Shown piece by piece: positions 1 to 6,418 of a stretch of DNA of 9,593 nucleotides; position 1 is the first letter of the stretch; each line of letters begins with the position of its first letter. Below the pieces are notes generated by a model that had not been told where the DNA came from, made no database searches, and saw only the letters and a list, made by a program, of their open reading frames with translations. Origin of the DNA: Gammaproteobacteria bacterium. Its GTDB lineage: Bacteria > Pseudomonadota > Gammaproteobacteria > HK1. The stretch spans positions 1-9,593 of the forward strand of contig JAGRHX010000512.1 in NCBI GenBank assembly GCA_020444775.1, read 5' to 3'. Position numbers and translations under genes: made by a program.

Positions 1-669
1 CCGCTCGACCTGCTGCTCTACCTGATCAAGCGGCAGAATCTCGACATCCTCGACATCCCCATCGCGCGCATCACCGAGCAGTACATGGCCTACATCGACA
101 TGATGCAGGAACTCAAGCTCGAACTCGCTGCCGAGTACCTGGTGATGGCGGCGCTGCTGGCCGAGATCAAGTCGCGCATGCTACTGCCGCGTCCGCAGAG
201 CGAGGACGAGGACGAGGAGGATCCGCGCGCCGAGCTGGTCAGGAGGCTGCTCGAGTACGAACGATTCAAACAGGCGGCCGAGCGTCTTGAAGCCATGCCG
301 CAGCTGGGACGGGACATGTTCGAGGCGCAGGCGACGACCCCACACCTGGTGATCGAGCGTCCGCAGCCGACGGTTCGTCTGGAGGAGCTGCTCAACGCGA
401 TGCGTGATGTCATGGCCCGTGCCGAGATGTTCGCCCATCACCATGTCCATCTGGAGCCGCTCTCGGTCCGTGATCGGATGGCCCGGGTCATCGAGCGGGT
501 CCGGACCGACCGCTATATCGAATTCACCGCCTTGTTCGACGTCGCCGAAGGTCGGCTCGGCGTCGTCGTCACCCTGCTGGCGATCCTGGAGCTGATGAAG
601 GATTCACTGATCGAGTTGGTGCAGGCGCAGCCTTATGCGCCCATCCACATCAAGGCGGCCGGCGCATGA
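1..669 (+). CDS. scpA: Segregation and condensation protein A (ScpA), 5'-truncated by the window edge
   Basis: ScpA is the kleisin subunit of the bacterial SMC-ScpA-ScpB condensin. It bridges the SMC heads and binds ScpB in the nucleoid. The frame is open from base 1, so the gene starts upstream; 222 residues are visible and I estimate a few tens are missing. The first visible residues (PLDLLLYLIKRQNLDILDIP) are the highly conserved ScpA N-terminal signature. They are followed by the helical LAAEYLVMAALLAEIKSRML segment, an acidic linker (EDEDEEDP, window residues about 68-75), and a C-terminal winged-helix region (about 150-215) that contacts the SMC cap. The stop codon overlaps the scpB start in an ATGA, which suggests translational coupling. 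An internal ATG at 85 is not the true start, because conserved ScpA sequence lies upstream of it. Confidence 0.96.
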   Translation, partial: PLDLLLYLIKRQNLDILDIPIARITEQYMAYIDMMQELKLELAAEYLVMAALLAEIKSRMLLPRPQSEDEDEEDPRAELVRRLLEYERFKQAAERLEAMPQLGRDMFEAQATTPHLVIERPQPTVRLEELLNAMRDVMARAEMFAHHHVHLEPLSVRDRMARVIERVRTDRYIEFTALFDVAEGRLGVVVTLLAILELMKDSLIELVQAQPYAPIHIKAAGA

Positions 670-1679
670 GCGAGCGGCATATCGAGAACGTGCTCGAGGC
701 GTCGCTGCTGGCCGCCGGCCGCGCACTGAAGCTGGACGAGCTGATGAAGCCGTTCCTGGCCGAGAACGTCACGCCGGAGCGCAGCGAGCTGCGTGCCGCG
801 CTGGTACGACTGGCCGAGTCCCTGGAGGGGCGTGGTATCGAGCTGGTCGAAGTCGCCAGCGGCTTCAGGCTGCAGGTCCGGTCCAGCTATTCACAGCAGA
901 TAGCCGCGCTGTTCAGCGAACGGCCGCCGCGCTACTCGCGGGCACTGCTCGAGACCCTGGCGTTGATTGCCTACAGGCAGCCGATCACTCGCGGGGAGAT
1001 CGAGGACATCCGTGGCGTGGCGGTCAGCACCAACGTGATCCGAACCCTGCTGGAGCGTGAGTGGGTGCGGGTGCTCGGTCATCGGGAAGTGCCCGGGCGT
1101 CCGGCGCTGTACGGCACCACCGCGACCTTCCTGGACTACTTCGGGCTGAAGAGCCTGGAGCAACTACCGCCGCTCGCGGAATTGCGGGACCCGGATCTGC
1201 CTTCCGGCGACCTCTTCGCGCCGCTCGTAGCGGCCGAGGTCGAGACTTCAAGCGGCGAGATCTCGACCGAGGACATCGCGGCCGAGTCGCCGGCGTCCGA
1301 TGTGTCGGCTGCAGATGCGTCGGAACCCGAGGAGACGGTTTCCGAGGCGACCGTGGGCGAGGAGACGCCATCCGAGGAGATCGCGGCCGAGAAGACGCCA
1401 CCCGAGGAGACGGCGACCGAGGTGTCGGCCGCCGAGCAGACCTCGGCCGACGACTCGATGGCCCGGGCCGAAGTGTCCGCGGCCATGCCCGGCGAAGACC
1501 GGGTAGACCTCGCGGCCACCGTTCGGGACTCGCCGGAGCGGGACGCTGACGAGGTGTCGACGCCGGATTCTTCGGCGGACGCGAGGGACGTGCTCGGAAC
1601 GCACGACGCACGCGTCGCGAACGAGCCGCCGCACAATGATGATCCGGACGCGACCGATGTCGCCGAGCGTGAACGCTAA
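666..1679 (+). CDS. scpB: Segregation and condensation protein B (ScpB) with long acidic repeat tail
   Basis: ScpB dimerises and binds ScpA to regulate the SMC ATPase during chromosome condensation. Residues 1-173 form the usual two winged-helix domains, including the diagnostic stretch LLETLALIAYRQPITRGEIE (95-114), then VSTNVIRTLLEREWVRVLG and PGRPALYGTT. Residues about 174-337 are an extra tail rich in D, E, A, S and T that I cannot align to any domain. Within it, an acidic residue recurs every fifth position from 202 to 262. The protein is 337 residues, whereas family members are usually about 180-200 without such tails, although acidic or low-complexity ScpB tails do occur in Proteobacteria. 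The ATG start overlaps the scpA stop (ATGA), with AAGG at 652-655 as the likely ribosome binding site. The stop TAA overlaps the rluB ATG by one base. Confidence 0.95.
   Translation: MSERHIENVLEASLLAAGRALKLDELMKPFLAENVTPERSELRAALVRLAESLEGRGIELVEVASGFRLQVRSSYSQQIAALFSERPPRYSRALLETLALIAYRQPITRGEIEDIRGVAVSTNVIRTLLEREWVRVLGHREVPGRPALYGTTATFLDYFGLKSLEQLPPLAELRDPDLPSGDLFAPLVAAEVETSSGEISTEDIAAESPASDVSAADASEPEETVSEATVGEETPSEEIAAEKTPPEETATEVSAAEQTSADDSMARAEVSAAMPGEDRVDLAATVRDSPERDADEVSTPDSSADARDVLGTHDARVANEPPHNDDPDATDVAERER
1269..1448 (+). repeat. 15-nt degenerate tandem repeat coding for the acidic pentapeptides of ScpB
   Basis: There are twelve consecutive 15-base units, each beginning with a GAG or GAC/GAT codon, which give an acidic residue at positions 202, 207, 212, 217 and so on to 257. 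The clearest translated units are EETVS, EATVG, EETPS, EEIAA, EKTPP, EETAT, EVSAA and EQTSA. The units are degenerate at both base and protein level. This suggests old repeat expansion followed by drift, with the charge pattern kept. It is not the A(D/N)LXX pentapeptide-repeat fold. Confidence 0.7.
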
Positions 1680-3295
1680 TGGCACCCAAACGCCCATCTT
1701 CGAGTGGTTCCGGGCCGGTTGATTCCGGACCGGGTGATGCGCGACCCGCGCGTTCGAGGCCAGGGCGCGGGGCGCCTGGCGGCTCGACCCCAGGGCCACG
1801 CCGGCGTCTGCGACCGCGTGACACCGAAGCCGCACGCAAGCCCGCCTCGACGCCGCGGCGAGGTCCCGCGCGGGTCGATCACGCGCCGGCGCAGAAGCTG
1901 CAGAAGTTGCTGGCCGCGGCCGGTCTGGGCTCACGTCGGGAACTGGAGAATCTGATCGCCGCAGGGAGGGTGTCGGTCAACGGCCAGCGTGCCGCGCTGG
2001 GCGATCGCGCGCGTGGCCACGACGTGGTCCGGGTCGACGGTCGGACCATCGATCTGAACGCGTCTGGCGCGACGCGCGTGCGTGTTCTTGCCTATCACAA
2101 GCCCATCGGCGAGGTGTGTACCCGCTACGATCCCGACGGCCGTCCAACCGTGTTCGAGAAGCTGCCCGGTATACGACGCGGACGCTGGATCGGTATTGGC
2201 CGTCTCGATGTCAACACCAGCGGACTGCTGCTGTTCACCAATTCCGGTGAGCTTGCCAACCGCCTGATGCATCCCTCACACGGCGTCGAGCGGCGCTACG
2301 CGGTGCGGGTCTTTGGCAGCGTCGACCCGCAGAGTCTGCGGCAGCTGCTCGAGGGCGTGACCCTGGAGGACGGGCCGGCACGCTTCGCGAGCATCGAAGA
2401 GGTCGGTGGCGAGGGCCGCAATCATTGGTACGAGGTGAGTCTGGCGGAGGGCCGTAACCGTGAGGTGCGTCGGCTCTGGGAGGCCGTGGGCGTGCAGGTC
2501 AGCCGTCTGAGCAGGATCCGCTTCGCGACCGTGAACCTGGATCGGCGGGTTCGGCCAGGTCGCTGGGAGGAGATCTCGGAAGAAGCCTTGCAGCAGCTGC
2601 TTGCCAGCGTTGGCATGCAGCCAGCGCCGACCAGCCGAGCCCCAGGCGCCGGTGTCAGACGCCGTTCCGGCGGGACAGGAGCGGTCGGCGCCCGAGACGG
2701 GGGTGCGCGAAGGGGCGGCCCGCGAAGCGGCGGCGTGCGCGCTGAGGCCGAGCGGGGCACGCGGTCACGCACTGCCGGCACTGCGCGGCGCGCGCCCGTG
2801 GCCGACGCCGAGCCGCGATCACGCAATGCGGCAGACGCGGGCGCGCTGGAGGGCGCGGGTGGTGGACGCGGGGTGCGTAGCCATGTCGATCGAGGCGATC
2901 GTGGCACGCGGTCACGCACCGCCGGCGCCGCGCGGCGTACGCCCGCGGCCGCGACCAGGCGACGGGTACGCAACGCGGCAGACGCGGGTGCCCTAGCGGG
3001 GTCGGGCGGCGGACGTGCGGCGCGCACCCATGGATTGGGGGAAGAGCGCAGTGAGCGGGGTGAGCGTGGCACGCGGTCACGCACCACCGGCGCAGCAAGC
3101 CGTGCTCCCGCGGCCGGCAAGGAACGACGGGCGCGTAATGCCCGGGACCCGGATGGGTCGGCAGAGCGAGGCGCCGGGCGTGCCGTCGCGGGCCGAGGTC
3201 GCAAGCCGCGCAGCACGAGCGGTGCCCGGGGTGGGGCGGCGGCCACGCCGGGCAGGCGTCGCGGCACGAACAAGCCGCCGGCGCGGCGCAAATGA
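1679..3295 (+). CDS. rluB: 23S rRNA pseudouridine synthase RluB family, with basic N-terminal and long Arg-rich C-terminal extensions
   Basis: RluB isomerises a uridine in helix 89 of 23S rRNA (U2605 in E. coli) to pseudouridine. An S4 RNA-binding domain begins at KLQKLLAAAGLGSRRELENL (73-92) and runs to about 125. The RsuA/RluB/E/F catalytic domain covers about 134-300, with GRLDVNTSGLLLFTNSGEL (174-192) holding the nucleophile Asp177 and GRNREVRRLWEAVG (258-271) further on. The protein has 538 residues, against about 290 in E. coli. The first 72 residues are basic and rich in Pro, Gly and Arg. The last 220 or so are Arg/Ala/Gly-rich and built from three repeats. I chose the ATG at 1679 because no ATG, GTG or TTG lies in frame between it and the S4 domain. 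The Shine-Dalgarno is poor, so translation probably depends on coupling to scpB (TAATG overlap). The assignment to RluB rather than RsuA, RluE or RluF rests on motif resemblance and on the scpAB context. Confidence 0.93.
   Translation: MAPKRPSSSGSGPVDSGPGDARPARSRPGRGAPGGSTPGPRRRLRPRDTEAARKPASTPRRGPARVDHAPAQKLQKLLAAAGLGSRRELENLIAAGRVSVNGQRAALGDRARGHDVVRVDGRTIDLNASGATRVRVLAYHKPIGEVCTRYDPDGRPTVFEKLPGIRRGRWIGIGRLDVNTSGLLLFTNSGELANRLMHPSHGVERRYAVRVFGSVDPQSLRQLLEGVTLEDGPARFASIEEVGGEGRNHWYEVSLAEGRNREVRRLWEAVGVQVSRLSRIRFATVNLDRRVRPGRWEEISEEALQQLLASVGMQPAPTSRAPGAGVRRRSGGTGAVGARDGGARRGGPRSGGVRAEAERGTRSRTAGTARRAPVADAEPRSRNAADAGALEGAGGGRGVRSHVDRGDRGTRSRTAGAARRTPAAATRRRVRNAADAGALAGSGGGRAARTHGLGEERSERGERGTRSRTTGAASRAPAAGKERRARNARDPDGSAERGAGRAVAGRGRKPRSTSGARGGAAATPGRRRGTNKPPARRK
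2753..3193 (+). repeat. Three tandem repeats (147, 165 and about 130 bp) within the 3' end of rluB
   Basis: An identical 17-base core, ggcacgcggtcacgcac, occurs at 2756, 2903 and 3068, each time encoding GTRSRT. A second block (cgcaaygcggcagacgcggg, encoding RNAADAG) occurs at 2822 and 2969, exactly 147 bases apart, so copies 1 and 2 share a 49-residue register. Copy 3 starts 165 bases after copy 2 and is more diverged: its equivalent of RNAADAG reads RNARD. All copies stay in frame, as expected of coding-region repeat expansion under selection for an open frame. Confidence 0.8.
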
Positions 3296-3359
3296 CGAGC
3301 GTTCGACGGGGTCGACGCTGCGTGCCTGTCAGCGGGAGCGAACCGCGACGCATCGACGC

Positions 3360-3389
3360 GCAAGCCACTGGGACCTGCAAGCCACTGGG
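3360..3389 (+). repeat. 13-bp direct repeat, 17-base period, before the glycosylase start
   Basis: The sequence gcaagccactggg is present at 3360-3372 and again at 3377-3389. It lies in the 104-base gap between the rluB stop (3295) and the preferred glycosylase start (3400). The second copy runs into the ribosome binding site. The gap is otherwise without a recognisable promoter or hairpin. The frame is open through it, so it could also be translated if the upstream ATG at 3292 were used. Confidence 0.6.
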
Positions 3390-3392
3390 GAG
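3387..3392 (+). promoter_or_regulatory. Ribosome binding site GGGGAG deciding the glycosylase start at 3400
   Basis: GGGGAG lies 7 bases before the ATG at 3400. The competing in-frame ATG at 3292 overlaps the rluB stop and has no comparable site. It would also add 36 residues with no family resemblance, so 3400 is preferred. Confidence 0.65.
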
Positions 3393-3399
3393 CGCTGAG

Positions 3400-4083
3400 A
3401 TGTCAACTGGCTCGGCTGCCGCGGAGGTGTTCGAGGTGTTGCTAGCGCAGCACGGCGCGCAGCACTGGTGGCCGGCGGAGACACCGTTCGAGATCATGGT
3501 CGGCGCGGTATTGGTGCAGAACACCGCGTGGCGTGGCGCCGCCCAAGCCATCGAGGCGCTGAAGGCGGCGGCGTTGATCGTGCCCGAGCGGATCCTGGCC
3601 GCCGAGCTGACGACGCTGGAGGGCCTGATTCGACCGGCCGGAACCTATCGGGTCAAGGCGCGTCGTTTGCGCGCGCTGTGTGCCTGGTTGTTGGCCGCGG
3701 GCGGACAGGTGGACGGTCTGGCGAGTGAGGACACCACGAGCCTGCGCAGAGCGCTGCTCGCCGTGCATGGCGTCGGACACGAGACTGCTGATGACATCCT
3801 GCTGTACGCGCTCGGGCGGCCGGTGTTCATCGCCGACGCCTACGCGAGACGGATCCTGCATCGCCTGGGTCTGTGCGAGGCGCAGGTCGGCTACGAGCAC
3901 CTGCAGCAGGTGGTGCAGCCGCAGCTTTCCGCAGATGTCGAGTTGCTCGGTGAGTTTCACGCCCTGCTGGTGGTCCACGGTCGGCAGATCTGCCGGCCAC
4001 GGCCGCGCTGCGGGTCCTGCGACCTCCAGTCGCGCTGCCCGACGGGCCTGCGAACGCTGGGACCGCGTCTGTCGCGGGTTTGA
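3400..4083 (+). CDS. HhH-GPD DNA glycosylase, endonuclease III-related (MagIII-like, probable Fe-S cluster)
   Basis: This looks like a base-excision DNA glycosylase that removes damaged, probably alkylated, bases. With the start at 3400 it has 227 residues. The N-terminal WWPAETPFEIMVGAVLVQNT (23-42) is typical of the uncharacterised endonuclease III-related group and of MagIII. The helix-hairpin-helix GVGHETADD (124-132) has Glu128 where endonuclease III has its catalytic Lys, while the catalytic Asp is kept (FIADAYARRIL, Asp146). Loss of the Lys with retained Asp predicts a monofunctional glycosylase without lyase activity. Four cysteines (198, 204, 207, 213) form C-x5-C-x2-C-x5-C, close to the C-x6-C-x2-C-x5-C [4Fe-4S] loop of endonuclease III. 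The gene follows rluB at 104 bases and precedes the dehydrogenase-like gene by 27, so it may be co-transcribed with either. The substrate cannot be read from sequence. Confidence 0.88.
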   Translation: MSTGSAAAEVFEVLLAQHGAQHWWPAETPFEIMVGAVLVQNTAWRGAAQAIEALKAAALIVPERILAAELTTLEGLIRPAGTYRVKARRLRALCAWLLAAGGQVDGLASEDTTSLRRALLAVHGVGHETADDILLYALGRPVFIADAYARRILHRLGLCEAQVGYEHLQQVVQPQLSADVELLGEFHALLVVHGRQICRPRPRCGSCDLQSRCPTGLRTLGPRLSRV

Positions 4084-4100
4084 ATCGTGCTCGTCATGCC

Positions 4101-4105
4101 GAGGT
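4101..4105 (+). promoter_or_regulatory. Ribosome binding site GAGGT for the dehydrogenase-like gene
   Basis: GAGGT ends 5 bases before the ATG at 4111. It sits in the 27-base gap after the glycosylase stop and supports this start. No promoter is evident in the gap. Confidence 0.55.
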
Positions 4106-4110
4106 AGCAC

Positions 4111-4911
4111 ATGCTGGACAATCTGAGTGGTGCGACACGCGTCTATATCATCGTCGGCGATCCCATCGCCCAGGTTCGCTCACCGGCCGGGATGACACGG
4201 GCCTTCGAGGCCTGCGGCATGAACGCCGTGTGCGTGCCGGCCTGGGTCGCGCCAGCCGACCTGGGGTCGTATCTCGACGCGCTGCGACAGATGCGCAACC
4301 TGGATGGCGTGCTGGTCACGGTTCCGCACAAGTTCGCGGCGGCGGAGGCTTGCACGCAGCTCAGCGCACGTGCGCGCTTCTTGGAGACGGTCAACGTCAT
4401 GCGTCGTCTGCCCGATGGCGGCTGGCTTGGTGACGCTCTGGACGGGCTGGGTTATGTCGCGGCGTTGCGCGCCCTGGGGCAGGATCTGCAAGGCCTACGG
4501 GTCTTGATCACCGGGGCGGGTGGCGCCGGTACCTGTATCGCGCACGCCCTGCTGCAGGCCAGTGTCGGGGAACTCGCCGTGCATGATCCGGACATCGGGC
4601 GTCGGGACCGTCTGTTGGAACGACTCGGTACCATCGGTGCCTCCACGTCTCGCGCAGGCAGTGATGACGCTGGCGGTTTCGACATCGTGATCAACGCCTC
4701 ACCGTGTGGCATGCGTCCGGAAGACCCGCTGCCGGTGCGCACCGAGAGCCTTGATGCACGGACCATCGTCGGCGATGTCATCACCGATCCGCTGCGCACG
4801 CCGCTGCTGGAGCGGGCTCGCGCGTTGGGCTGCCCGACGGTTGATGGCGCCGACATGTATGGGCAGGTGGCGGCGCTGATGGTGGAATTCTTCCAGGGGA
4901 ACGAGCTATGA
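4111..4911 (+). CDS. Shikimate/quinate dehydrogenase-like NAD(P)-dependent oxidoreductase
   Basis: This is a 266-residue member of the AroE family, whose classical members reduce 3-dehydroshikimate to shikimate. The N-terminal substrate domain contains GDPIAQVRSPAGM (16-28) and DGVLVTVPHK, with the conserved catalytic Lys74. The usual acid partner is present as Asp111 in GDALDGLGY. The nucleotide-binding loop is GAGGAG (135-140), followed by NASPCGM (196-202) and a C-terminal DGADMYGQVAALMVEFF helix. Several shikimate contacts differ from the usual pattern. The first Ser of the S-x-S pair is Val22, the Asn before the V-T of the VTVPHK strand is Leu68, and the NTDG loop reads ALDG. I infer a substrate other than shikimate. 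The gene overlaps the DUF1116 gene (ATGA) and so belongs to the carbamoyltransferase-like operon. A true biosynthetic AroE is less likely given pocket and context. I give no symbol for that reason. Confidence 0.87.
   Translation: MLDNLSGATRVYIIVGDPIAQVRSPAGMTRAFEACGMNAVCVPAWVAPADLGSYLDALRQMRNLDGVLVTVPHKFAAAEACTQLSARARFLETVNVMRRLPDGGWLGDALDGLGYVAALRALGQDLQGLRVLITGAGGAGTCIAHALLQASVGELAVHDPDIGRRDRLLERLGTIGASTSRAGSDDAGGFDIVINASPCGMRPEDPLPVRTESLDARTIVGDVITDPLRTPLLERARALGCPTVDGADMYGQVAALMVEFFQGNEL
4895..4900 (+). promoter_or_regulatory. Ribosome binding site AGGGGA for the DUF1116 gene
   Basis: AGGGGA lies 7 bases before the ATG at 4908, inside the end of the dehydrogenase-like gene. It supports the longer N-terminus of the DUF1116 protein over a shorter, YlbE-like start. 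Confidence 0.6.
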
Positions 4912-6347
4912 CGGCGGCCGATATGCTGCGCACGGGGCCGGTGGTGGTCGGGGTGGGGCTGCGGATGTTCGTCGACCAGCTGCGCGAGCGGGGTCATCCG
5001 GCGATCGGTGTCGATTGGAAACCACCACGTGAGCTGCCTGGCGAGCTGCGCGCGGCCCTCGAGATGCTGGACGCTCCCTCGGCACGGCAACGCATCGAGA
5101 CAGCCAACGAGATCGCCGTGCGGCGCATGCTGGATGCCGACCCGGTGCTGGTCGATGTGCGTGCCGCCGTCGAGGTCATTCCGGCGCTCCAGCAACGACT
5201 GATCCTGCACGCCGGTCCGCCGATCGAATGGTCACGCATGTGTGGACCGATGCGTGGCGCGATCGCCGGGGCGGTGGTCTTCGAAGGCTGGGCCGATGAC
5301 CTCGACTCCGCCCTCGCGCTGGTCGAGCGGGGCGAGGTGGCGTTCGCGCCGAATCATCATTTCGATGCGGTCGGTCCGATGACCGGCATGACCACGGCCC
5401 ACATGCCGGTGCTGGTGGTTGAGAACCGACGCTTCGGCAACAAGGCTTATTGCACCATCAACGAAGGTCTGGGCAAGGTGATGCGGTTCGGCGGCAATGA
5501 CGCCTCCGTGCTGAGCCGATTGCGTTGGCTGGCGGCGGCGCTGGCGCCCTTGCTCGCCGCCGGCCTGCGTGAGGCGGATGGGCTGCCGCTGAAGAATCTG
5601 GTCGCGCGTGGCTTGTCGATGGGAGACGAGATGCATCAGCGCAACGTCGCCTGCACCAGTCTGACGCTGCGCGCCCTGGCCCCGGCCCTGGTCCGTGCCG
5701 GCGAGCGTCTGGGCCTGACCTCGAGCGCGGTGAGCGAGGCGCTGGCCTTCATCGCCGGCAACGATCAGTTCTTCCTGAATCTGGCCATGGTCATGGGCAA
5801 GGCCATCATGGACCCGGTGCGGGACATCGAGCACAGCTCGGTGGTTACGGCCATGTGTCGCAACGGCACGGATTTCGGCGTGCGTCTGAGCGGTACCGGC
5901 GACCGCTGGTTCGTGGCGCCGGTGGAGATGCCCAGGGGACTGTATTTCCCCGGCTTCGGCGCCGAGGATGCCAATCCGGACATGGGTGATTCGACGATCG
6001 TCGAGACCATCGGCCTGGGCGGCTTCGCGATGGCCGCCGCACCGGCTGTCGCAGGTTTCGTCGGCGCCGGCAACGCCAGCGCCGCGACCGACTTCACCCG
6101 GCGGATGTACGGGATCACGCTGGCCCGCAATCCGGAGTGGACCATTCCTGCGCTGGACTTTGCCGGCGTACCGACCGGTATAGACGCACGCAGCGTGGTG
6201 CGCAGTGGCGTTCCGCCTACCATAAACACCGGCATCGCCCACCGCGAGCCAGGCATAGGCCAGGTCGGCGCGGGGGTGGTCAATGCGCCCATCGGGTGCT
6301 TCGAACAGGCCCTGATGGCGCTCGCGGAGCGGATCGGGGTGGCGTGA
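4908..6347 (+). CDS. DUF1116 family protein, AllG/YlbE-like (oxamate carbamoyltransferase component)
   Basis: This 479-residue protein closely resembles E. coli YlbE (AllG), as I recall that sequence. The shared blocks are LHAGPPIEWSRMCGPMRGAI, VFEGWA, NHHFDAVGPMTGMTTAHMPV, INEGLGKVMRFG, MGDEMHQRN, DQFFLNLAMVMGKA, NPDMGDS and, near the C-terminus, INTGIAHREPGIGQVGAG. In E. coli the family acts with FdrA and a DUF2877 protein in oxalurate phosphorolysis to oxamate and carbamoyl phosphate. No signal peptide or membrane segment is evident, so it should be cytosolic. YlbE has about 419 residues. The extra 60 or so here are N-terminal and include VVVGVGLRMFVDQLRERGHP and GVDWKPP, which look like a small beta-alpha-beta unit. 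The start is set by the ATGA overlap with the preceding gene and a good ribosome binding site. The exact substrate here is inferred, not shown. Confidence 0.92.
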   Translation: MTAADMLRTGPVVVGVGLRMFVDQLRERGHPAIGVDWKPPRELPGELRAALEMLDAPSARQRIETANEIAVRRMLDADPVLVDVRAAVEVIPALQQRLILHAGPPIEWSRMCGPMRGAIAGAVVFEGWADDLDSALALVERGEVAFAPNHHFDAVGPMTGMTTAHMPVLVVENRRFGNKAYCTINEGLGKVMRFGGNDASVLSRLRWLAAALAPLLAAGLREADGLPLKNLVARGLSMGDEMHQRNVACTSLTLRALAPALVRAGERLGLTSSAVSEALAFIAGNDQFFLNLAMVMGKAIMDPVRDIEHSSVVTAMCRNGTDFGVRLSGTGDRWFVAPVEMPRGLYFPGFGAEDANPDMGDSTIVETIGLGGFAMAAAPAVAGFVGAGNASAATDFTRRMYGITLARNPEWTIPALDFAGVPTGIDARSVVRSGVPPTINTGIAHREPGIGQVGAGVVNAPIGCFEQALMALAERIGVA

Positions 6348-6418
6348 GGCGTGGGTATCCCGACCCTTGTCCATCATTGGAGTCGTGCTTGCGGGCATCA
6401 CTGGGGAGCATCATTGGC
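6348..6418 (+). other. 71-base gap upstream of fdrA with small repeats
   Basis: This is the only sizeable gap inside the four-gene unit. It contains catcattgg at 6372-6380 and 6409-6417 and the near copy catcactgg at 6396-6404. The ribosome binding site overlaps the last two. I see no convincing -35/-10 pair and no hairpin with a T-run. It may simply be a loose join between genes or a site of post-transcriptional control. Confidence 0.4.
6403..6408 (+). promoter_or_regulatory. Ribosome binding site GGGGAG deciding the fdrA start at 6419
   Basis: GGGGAG ends 10 bases before the ATG at 6419. The frame is open further upstream, back to an ATG at 6137, but that would overlap the DUF1116 gene by 211 bases. 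The family-like sequence only begins near 6500. In-frame GTG codons at 6500 and 6512 are alternative starts, with weaker upstream sequence. Confidence 0.55.

Noticed and set aside
1024..1934. Minus-strand open frames opposite the scpB tail, including one of 271 codons
   Set aside because: They are low-complexity mirror translations of the 15-base repeats and show no motif or good ribosome binding site.
3292..3399. Upstream glycosylase start at 3292 overlapping the rluB stop
   Set aside because: The ATGA overlap is tempting, but the added 36 residues do not resemble the family and the ATG at 3400 has a much better ribosome binding site. It remains a minor possibility.
2422..3551. Long open frames on the minus strand opposite the rluB tail and glycosylase
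   Set aside because: Their products are Arg/Pro/Ala-rich reflections of the repeat region and high GC, with no recognisable domain. The plus-strand frames carry clear family motifs.
3966..5418. E. coli-type Chi octamers GCTGGTGG at 3966 and 5411
   Set aside because: They are expected by chance in GC-rich coding sequence, and Chi sequences differ between lineages.
5232..6401. 389-codon minus-strand open frame opposite the DUF1116 gene
   Set aside because: It is a shadow of a strongly conserved gene; its product is His/Gln/Arg-rich without domain resemblance.
6137..6418. Upstream extension of the fdrA frame to an ATG at 6137
   Set aside because: It would overlap the conserved C-terminus of the DUF1116 protein by 211 bases, and the extra residues do not resemble the family.
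6348..6418. Possible promoter in the gap before fdrA
   Set aside because: TTGTCC and similar hexamers have no matching -10 at suitable spacing, so nothing can be supported.
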